Assembly: GCA_036337765.1 (NCBI GenBank)
Contig: JAYZDP010000071.1
Coordinates: 1-18,481 of the forward strand
Direction of reading: 5' to 3'
DNA length: 18,481 nt
From: JAYZDP01 sp036337765
Lineage (GTDB): Bacteria > Acidobacteriota > Thermoanaerobaculia > Multivoradales > Multivoraceae
Within the stretch, counting starts at the first letter, position 1. Every line of letters starts with the position of its first letter. The position numbers and the translations under genes were made by a program. Positions 14,266-18,481 of the stretch are shown here, one piece after another. Below the pieces are notes generated by a model. That model saw nothing but the letters and a program-made list of their open reading frames with translations, made no database searches and was not told where the DNA came from.

Positions 14266-15056
14266 ACCGCGACGGCGCCGGTGATATGGGGATGCGGATC
14301 GTAGCCGTGGATTGCGAGATCGTCGAAAACGAAATCGTCCAGCGACCTTACGTCGGGATTCAGCACGAGACGCGGCAGCGCACGTGGCTCACGCGTCAAC
14401 TGCTCGCGGGCCTGGGCGATGTGATTGAGATAGAGGTGAACGTCGCCGAAGGAATGCACGAAGTCCCCGGGCTCTAGGTCGCAGACCTGCGCGATCATGC
14501 TGGTCAAGAGGGAGTACGACGCGATGTTGAACGGCACACCGAGAAAGACGTCGGCGCTGCGCTGGTACAGATGGCACGACAGTCGGCCCCGCGCGACGTA
14601 GAACTGAAACATCGCCGGACATGGCGACAGAGCCATTTGCGGCAGCTCGGCCACGTTCCAGTAGCTCACCACGTGCCGTCGAGAGTTCGGATCGGTCCGA
14701 ATCTGCCGGACGATGTCACCCAGCTGGTCGATGGTCTCGCCATTCGGCGCCGGCCAGGTGCGCAGCTGCCGGCCGTATACGGGGCCCAGCTCGCCTGCCT
14801 CGTCGGCCCACTCGTCCCAGATCGAGACCCCGTGCTCTTTGAGGAAGGCGGTACTGGTATCGCCGCGCAGAAACCAGAGCAGCTCGTAGAAGATCGAGCG
14901 CGTGTGGAGCTTCTTTGTCGTTAGCAGGGGAAACCCGGCGCCCAGGCCGCACCGCAGTTGGTAACCGAAGACGCTGCGCGTCCCAACTCCCGTGCGATCC
15001 TCCTTTTCCACTCCGTTGTCGAGAACGTGAGCCAGCAGATCGAGATAGGCATCCAT
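14262..15056 (-). CDS. thyA: Thymidylate synthase
   Basis: ThyA methylates dUMP to dTMP with methylene-tetrahydrofolate, producing dihydrofolate. It has 264 aa, the same length and numbering as the E. coli enzyme. Present are Arg21, Glu58, Trp80, Arg126-Arg127 (SRRHVVSYWN), catalytic Cys146, Arg166 (YQRSADVF), Asp169, Asn177 and His207/Tyr209 (DVHLYLNH). The residue after the catalytic Cys is Pro147, where E. coli has His147. ATG 15056 is chosen because the protein then starts MDAYLDLLAHVLDNG. An in-frame extension to 15581 runs antisense through the SDR gene and has no ThyA homology. I see no Shine-Dalgarno upstream; with TGTACT 12 nt before the ATG, the mRNA may be nearly leaderless. Confidence 0.97.
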   Translation of the reverse strand: MDAYLDLLAHVLDNGVEKEDRTGVGTRSVFGYQLRCGLGAGFPLLTTKKLHTRSIFYELLWFLRGDTSTAFLKEHGVSIWDEWADEAGELGPVYGRQLRTWPAPNGETIDQLGDIVRQIRTDPNSRRHVVSYWNVAELPQMALSPCPAMFQFYVARGRLSCHLYQRSADVFLGVPFNIASYSLLTSMIAQVCDLEPGDFVHSFGDVHLYLNHIAQAREQLTREPRALPRLVLNPDVRSLDDFVFDDLAIHGYDPHPHITGAVAV

Positions 15057-15137
15057 CGACCGAAGCGTAGTACACGATTGCGGGCTGGGACGCCAGACGC
15101 CGGCTGTATGATCGCGCACCTTTAGGGAGGAAGCTGG
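15057..15137. promoter_or_regulatory. Divergent promoter region between thyA and the SDR gene
   Basis: This 81-nt gap separates two divergent start codons and must hold a promoter for each. On the plus strand TATGAT (15107-15112) matches five of six -10 bases, with no good -35 at 17 nt. A Shine-Dalgarno-like GGGAGGAAG precedes the SDR ATG. On the minus strand the best -10 is TGTACT, 12 nt before thyA. Both are weak predictions. Confidence 0.4.
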
Positions 15138-16049
15138 ATGAAGGTACTGCAAGAAAAGGTCGTAGTCGTCACCGGCGCGGGCCGCGGTATCGGCAGGGAC
15201 ATCGCGCTGCTTGCAGCGGACAACGGCGCGCAGGTCGTGGTCAACGATCTGGGTGGCTCCGGTGCCGGAGAGGGCGAAGACATGGCACCCGCGCAAGAGG
15301 TCGTCGACGAAATCGTCGCAGCTGGCGGCCAGGCGGTGGCCAATTTCGAGAGCGTCAGCGACTGGGACGCGGCTCACCGCATCGTCGAGCAGGCCATGGA
15401 TACGTACGGCCAGCTCGACGTGGTCGTCAACAACGCCGGAATCCTGCGTGACGTGATCTTTCACAAGATGACCGAGGCCGACTTCGATGCGGTCATCTCG
15501 GTGCATCTGAAGGGCAGCTTCAACGTCAGCCGCGCCGCCGCGCCGATCTTCCGCAAGCAGATCGGTAGCTCGTTCGTGCACATGACTTCGACCTCGGGGC
15601 TCATCGGTAACTTTGGCCAGGCCAACTACGCCGCCGCAAAGCTGGGTATCGCAGGGCTGTCCAAGTCGATCGCGCTCGACATGAGCCGCTTCGAGGTGCG
15701 ATCAAACTGCATCGCGCCGTTCGCCTGGAGCCGGCTGATCGGCACCATCCCGACCTCCAATCCCGAGGAGGAGGCGCGGGTCGACAAGATCAAACAGATG
15801 ACGCCTTCGAAGATCGCGCCTCTCGCTGTGTATCTCGGAGCCGACGCGGCACAGGGCGTGACCGGGCAGATCTTCTCGGTGCGCATGAACGAGATCTTCC
15901 TCATGGGACAGTCCAGGCCCCTACGTTCGGTCCACCGCTCCGAGGGCTGGACCCCGGAATCGATCGCCGAGCACGCCATGCCTTCCCTGAGCCAGCACTT
16001 CTACGAGCTCGATCGCTCCGCCGACGTCTTCACCTGGGACCCAGTGTAG
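15138..16049 (+). CDS. Short-chain dehydrogenase/reductase, 3-hydroxyacyl-CoA dehydrogenase-like
   Basis: A 303-aa NAD(P)-dependent oxidoreductase of the classical SDR fold. The cofactor loop is TGAGRGIG (12-19). Asp37 at the end of strand 2 (VVVNDLGG) favours NAD over NADP. NNAG is at 98-101. The catalytic set is Ser151, Tyr164 and Lys168 (YAAAK), with Asn125-region residues typical of the fold. The long loop after strand 2 (GGSGAGEGEDMAPAQEVVDEI) and the overall length recall the dehydrogenase part of peroxisomal multifunctional enzyme 2, which oxidises 3-hydroxyacyl-CoA; steroid or other alcohol substrates are equally open. GGGAGGAAG precedes ATG 15138. It is monocistronic, divergent from thyA and convergent with the 55-aa gene. 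No MaoC-type hydratase or acyl-CoA gene is nearby. Confidence 0.88.
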   Translation: MKVLQEKVVVVTGAGRGIGRDIALLAADNGAQVVVNDLGGSGAGEGEDMAPAQEVVDEIVAAGGQAVANFESVSDWDAAHRIVEQAMDTYGQLDVVVNNAGILRDVIFHKMTEADFDAVISVHLKGSFNVSRAAAPIFRKQIGSSFVHMTSTSGLIGNFGQANYAAAKLGIAGLSKSIALDMSRFEVRSNCIAPFAWSRLIGTIPTSNPEEEARVDKIKQMTPSKIAPLAVYLGADAAQGVTGQIFSVRMNEIFLMGQSRPLRSVHRSEGWTPESIAEHAMPSLSQHFYELDRSADVFTWDPV

Positions 16050-16052
16050 GCG

Positions 16053-16220
16053 TCATTCGCGGCCCATGGCGCGATGGGCGACCCAACCCATAACACCCAC
16101 CGTTGCCACCAGTGAGACCACGAGCCAGAAGCGCCATCCCTCGGTGAAGGTGACCCAGCCGAAGTAGGCGAAGCCGAAGCCGACGCAGATCGACATCGAG
16201 ATTGCCTGGCTCTTCTTCAT
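16053..16220 (-). CDS. 55-aa membrane protein, unknown function
   Basis: This short gene encodes 55 aa starting MKKSQAISMSICVGFG and ending MGWVAHRAMGRE. Two hydrophobic segments are visible, about residues 7-24 and 31-48, joined by a short loop (TFTEGWR). A basic N terminus and a C-terminal basic end suggest both face the cytoplasm. ATG 16220 overlaps the stop of the cyclophilin gene as ATGA, the same coupling seen at other real junctions here, and the codons use G/C at third positions as in the neighbours. It ends 3 nt from the convergent SDR stop, so the reading frame fills the gap exactly. I do not recognise a family. Being small, it could be missed by automatic calling. Confidence 0.65.
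   Translation of the reverse strand: MKKSQAISMSICVGFGFAYFGWVTFTEGWRFWLVVSLVATVGVMGWVAHRAMGRE
16062..16079. repeat. Perfect inverted repeat inside the 55-aa gene, just after the SDR stop
   Basis: GCCCAT (16062-16067) and ATGGGC (16074-16079) are exact complements with a 6-nt GC-rich spacer. The hairpin starts 12 nt after the SDR stop and could mark its 3' end. There is no T-run, and the bases are also coding for the opposing gene, so chance is a fair alternative. Confidence 0.3.
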
Positions 16221-16846
16221 CGTGAGTCGGTCCCGAGGCGCAGGATGTCGTGGATCGCGATCCTCGGGGACAGCGACTGGCCGTTTCGCGAGCTGCGGTG
16301 AATCGCGCGGACAACGTCGGCACCCTTCACCACCCTACCGAACGCCGCGAAACCGGCCCCATCGGGGTTGCGGCGTCCCCCTTCGTCCAGCTCGGGCTGA
16401 TCGGCGACACATACGAAGAACTCGGAGCTCGCCGACCCCGGATCGAGTCGGGCCATCGAGACGACCCCGTCGAGATGGTGTAGACCCGTCGTGGCAGTTG
16501 GCTCGTGGGCGATCGGCGGGAAGCCTGCAACATCGGCGGCGGCGGATCGGCCCCCCTGGATCACCTCGATCTTCACCGAGTTGCCGGGATCGTTGTCCAG
16601 ATGGACCACGCGATAGAAAGACGTCTCTCGAAACAACCCGGCGTCGACGTAGCGCAGAAAGTTCGTCGCCGTCAACGGCGCACGGACCACATTCACCTCC
16701 ACCTCGATCGTGCCGAGCTCGGTCTCGATCGTGACGTGGGGCAGCGACTCGGCGCGGACATCGAGACCCGCGACCCACAGCAGGACGAGAACCGGCAGGC
16801 ACTGCCAGTGCGGCCGCGACGGTGATCTCGACCTTCGGCCTCGCAC
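16217..16846 (-). CDS. Exported divergent cyclophilin-type peptidyl-prolyl isomerase
   Basis: Cyclophilins catalyse cis-trans isomerisation of proline bonds; this one should act in the periplasm. From GTG 16846 the protein has 209 aa. An Arg-rich N terminus is followed by a hydrophobic stretch (LPVLVLLWVAGL) and a VRA/ES cleavage site near residue 32. The cyclophilin core runs from about 37: ETELGTIEVEV, TNFLRYVDAG, FYRVV with the catalytic Arg79, then VIQGG after a short insertion. GVVSMAR, SSEFFVCV and FAAFGRVVKGADVV complete it. The usual SQFFI reads SEFFV, and the Trp/Leu and His that complete the pocket are not evident, so catalysis may be reduced. The start is inferred, since no ATG fits after the stop of the preceding gene; a longer reading would overlap it. 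The 55-aa gene is coupled downstream. Confidence 0.88.
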   Translation of the reverse strand: MRGRRSRSPSRPHWQCLPVLVLLWVAGLDVRAESLPHVTIETELGTIEVEVNVVRAPLTATNFLRYVDAGLFRETSFYRVVHLDNDPGNSVKIEVIQGGRSAAADVAGFPPIAHEPTATTGLHHLDGVVSMARLDPGSASSEFFVCVADQPELDEGGRRNPDGAGFAAFGRVVKGADVVRAIHRSSRNGQSLSPRIAIHDILRLGTDSR

Positions 16847-16883
16847 GACGGCCGCTACTCTAGCCTTCCTCGGAGGAAGGGAC

Positions 16884-17180
16884 CTAGCTGGGCGCCGTGA
16901 ACTGGTCCGCGAACACCAAGAATCCCTCACTATTGTCGGTCCGGAGGTGGAGGATCTCCTGGTACTCGGGGGAGTCGTACCAGCCTCGCACAGCTGCCTT
17001 CGACGGAAAGCGCAAGACGATGGTCACCTGGCCCGGCTCGCCCTCGACGCTTTCGCTGCCAGGCCCCGCCACTAGAATCTCTCCCCCATGGGCGGTGATG
17101 GTCGGAACGACGGCCGCGAGGTAGGCACCATAGCCCGCCTGATTGGTGATGTCGTAGTTCGCGATCAGGTATCCACTCAT
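16884..17180 (-). CDS. DUF1330 family protein
   Basis: A 98-aa soluble protein of the DUF1330 group, small dimeric ferredoxin-like (alpha/beta barrel) proteins whose function is not established. The pattern is clear: MSGYLIANYDITN at the start, YGAYLAAVVPTITAHGGEIL, EGEPGQVTIVLRFPSKAAV, then WYDSPEYQEILHLR and EGFLVFADQF at the end. ATG 17180 has GGAGG about 7 nt upstream; the TTG one codon earlier is less likely. It is the first gene of a three-gene run with the cyclophilin (37-nt gap) and the 55-aa protein. It is divergent from the aminotransferase. Confidence 0.92.
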   Translation of the reverse strand: MSGYLIANYDITNQAGYGAYLAAVVPTITAHGGEILVAGPGSESVEGEPGQVTIVLRFPSKAAVRGWYDSPEYQEILHLRTDNSEGFLVFADQFTAPS

Positions 17181-17255
17181 CAAAACCCTCCTTGTTTATC
17201 GAGATTTGCGCGCTGATGATAGCGCGACGAAGCTGATAGCCTGCGTGCCGCGAAC
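17181..17255. promoter_or_regulatory. Divergent promoter region with a perfect inverted repeat
   Basis: This 75-nt gap separates the DUF1330 and aminotransferase start codons. CGCGCT (17209-17214), GATGAT, AGCGCG (17221-17226) is a perfect 6-6-6 inverted repeat. On the minus strand TATCAT (17216-17221), five of six matches to -10, lies inside it, followed 20-odd nt later by the DUF1330 Shine-Dalgarno. A bound dimer would block that promoter. On the plus strand only a weak TGATAG is seen and no ribosome site precedes the aminotransferase ATG. Confidence 0.4.
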
Positions 17256-18481
17256 ATGTCGACCACAGCGAATCGACCGACCACGACCTCAGAGATCCCG
17301 GGCTTTCGCCCGGTGCCGCGCACGGGCGTCATCTACGTCATGCACCGGGCTGAAGAGCTGGGTCTCAACCGCGATCGCGAACAGTGGTCGAACCTCGGCC
17401 AAGGCGCTCCAGAGTGCGGCCGGCTCGATGGAGCACCGCCTCGGCGCGAACAGCTCTTGATTCCCCCAACGAGGCAGGAGTACGGCCCGATCGGAGGTAT
17501 TCGCGAGCTGCGTCATAAGGTTGCGGAGTTCTACAACGAGACTTACCGGCAGGGACGCAGCTCGCTCTACACGGCCGACAACGTCAGCATCGCACCGGGT
17601 GGCCGGGCCGCCATGACCCGGCTCGCCGCCGCTATGGGCGAAGTCAACATGGGGCACTTCATCCCCGACTACACCGCCTACGAGGAGCTGCTCACCACCT
17701 TCAAGGGCTTCGTTCCGATCCCGATTTTGCTCAGTGCGCGAGCGGGTTACAAGGTGTCACTCGAAGAGCTCGAGCGCGAGGTCATCGGTCGCGGGCTCTC
17801 GGCCATGCTGTGCTCGAACCCATGCAACCCCACGGGCCAGCTGGTCCAGGGCGAAGATCTCGACAACTGGGTGACTCTGGCTCGCGAGACCCGCTGCACC
17901 TTCATACTCGACGAGTTCTACTCGCACTACGTCTACGGCACCGATCCGGCACAAGCCCACATGGTCTCGTCGGCGCGTTACATCGACGACGTCAACAACG
18001 ATCCAGTCATCATCGTCGACGGCCTGACGAAGAACTGGCGCTATCCGGGGTGGCGCATCAGCTGGATTCTCGGGCCCAAGGAGGTGATCGCTCAGGCCAC
18101 GAGTGCCGGCTCCTATCTCGACGGCGGGCCCAACCATCCGTTCCAGCACGAAGCCGTATCGCTTCTCGATCGCGACTTCGCCATCGAGGAGACCGTCGCC
18201 ATCCAGACGGAATTTGGGGCCAAGCGCGAGTACATGGTCGCGCGGCTCCGCAGCATGGGGGTAGGGGTCGAGGTCGAGCCGCAGGGAGCCTTCTACGTCT
18301 GGGGCAACCTGTCCGGCCTTCCTAGCCCGCTCGACGATGGAATGGCCTTCTTCGAGGAGGGGTTGGAGGAGAAGGTGATCACGGTTCCTGGCACCTTCTT
18401 CGACGTCAACCCAGGCCAGCGCAGAGCGCACGGTCGCTACCAGAACTACGCGCGCTTCAGCTTCGGCCCGGCGCTCAGCGA
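17256..18481 (+). CDS. Class I/II PLP-dependent aminotransferase (3' end outside window)
   Basis: This fold-type I aminotransferase transfers an amino group between an amino acid and a 2-oxo acid. The frame is open from ATG 17256 to the window edge, 408 complete codons, so only a few C-terminal residues should be missing. Signatures in order: YGPIGG (76-81), phosphate-side loop APGGRAAM (113-120), SNPCNPTG (187-194), ILDEFYSHY with Asp219 and Tyr222 for the pyridine ring and phenol oxygen, and DGLTKNWRYPGWRISW with the Schiff-base Lys259 and Arg266. Arg400 in YARFSFGPAL fits the substrate carboxylate Arg. The start has no Shine-Dalgarno. The N-terminal 30 residues (MSTTANRPTTTSEIPGFRPV) are low-complexity, then GVIYVMHRAEELG, which I do not associate with a named subgroup. 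Substrate is unknown. Confidence 0.9.
   Translation, partial: MSTTANRPTTTSEIPGFRPVPRTGVIYVMHRAEELGLNRDREQWSNLGQGAPECGRLDGAPPRREQLLIPPTRQEYGPIGGIRELRHKVAEFYNETYRQGRSSLYTADNVSIAPGGRAAMTRLAAAMGEVNMGHFIPDYTAYEELLTTFKGFVPIPILLSARAGYKVSLEELEREVIGRGLSAMLCSNPCNPTGQLVQGEDLDNWVTLARETRCTFILDEFYSHYVYGTDPAQAHMVSSARYIDDVNNDPVIIVDGLTKNWRYPGWRISWILGPKEVIAQATSAGSYLDGGPNHPFQHEAVSLLDRDFAIEETVAIQTEFGAKREYMVARLRSMGVGVEVEPQGAFYVWGNLSGLPSPLDDGMAFFEEGLEEKVITVPGTFFDVNPGQRRAHGRYQNYARFSFGPALS

Noticed and set aside
15057..15137. Direct repeat of GACGCC in the thyA/SDR gap as an operator
   Set aside because: Two 6-nt copies a base apart in GC-rich DNA are expected by chance, and there is no further symmetry.
14262..15581. 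ThyA extended by 175 residues to 15581
   Set aside because: The extension runs antisense through the SDR active-site region and the divergent promoter, and thymidylate synthase begins at ATG 15056.
17757..18431. Minus-strand frame of 224 codons opposite the aminotransferase
   Set aside because: The plus strand encodes the PLP Lys, SNPCNPTG and Arg motifs continuously, so this is a shadow.
1..18481. CRISPR array, tRNA or rRNA gene, insertion sequence, toxin-antitoxin or defence island
   Set aside because: I looked on both strands for regular repeats, tRNA-like ends and transposase or toxin motifs and saw none; coding genes fill almost the whole window.

Overview
The window looks like a stretch of high-GC chromosome (estimated by eye at a little over 60% GC) from a Gram-negative bacterium. 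LpxB (lipid A synthesis) implies an outer membrane. SecA has the zinc-binding C-terminal tail, and ThyA, FolA, QueG and S1 are of ordinary bacterial type. The gene mix (an HU/IHF protein after rpsA, a polytopic protein resembling DUF6677, and a BTAD/SARP-type regulator in a Gram-negative setting) would suit Acidobacteriota or a neighbouring deep lineage such as Myxococcota, Desulfobacterota or Binatota. That placement is a guess, not a result.

Layout. Bases 1-1921 (+): the 3' end of secA, then guaB. Bases 1936-12467 (-): twelve tightly packed genes in transcription order: rpsA, HU/IHF, a DUF6677-like membrane protein, a 65-aa membrane protein, lpxB, yicC, gmk, rpoZ, coaBC, family-4 uracil-DNA glycosylase, an unusual BTAD regulator and a GT4 glycosyltransferase. 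Gaps are 28 nt or less and several genes overlap. The only strong sigma70-like promoter I can see for the series is in front of rpsA (TTGACA, 18 nt, TATACT), so one transcript of about 10.5 kb is possible. Bases 12608-15056 (-): thyA-folA-queG, joined by two ATGA stop/start overlaps and ending in a probable hairpin terminator. Bases 15138-16049 (+): a hydroxyacyl-CoA-type short-chain dehydrogenase. Bases 16053-17180 (-): a DUF1330 protein, an exported divergent cyclophilin and a 55-aa membrane protein. Bases 17256-18481 (+): a class I/II PLP aminotransferase running off the window edge.

How the genes fit together. The long minus-strand series joins translation (S1), nucleoid structure (HU/IHF), outer-membrane lipid synthesis (LpxB), RNA turnover (YicC), GTP supply (Gmk), RNA polymerase (omega), coenzyme A synthesis (CoaBC) and DNA repair (UDG). 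It ends in two accessory-looking genes, the regulator and the glycosyltransferase. ThyA and FolA form a functional pair: ThyA oxidises methylene-tetrahydrofolate to dihydrofolate and FolA reduces it again. QueG makes the last step of queuosine.

No gene-free stretch exceeds 300 bases; the longest gaps are about 140 nt (before rpsA), 81 nt (thyA/SDR) and 75 nt (DUF1330/aminotransferase). I found no rRNA, tRNA, CRISPR array, insertion sequence, phage gene or defence island. I did not find a clear undescribed system. The best leads are the compact regulator with a decayed NTPase-like half, CoaBC with changes in two signature motifs, two tiny membrane proteins translationally coupled to neighbours, and the structured rpsA leader.
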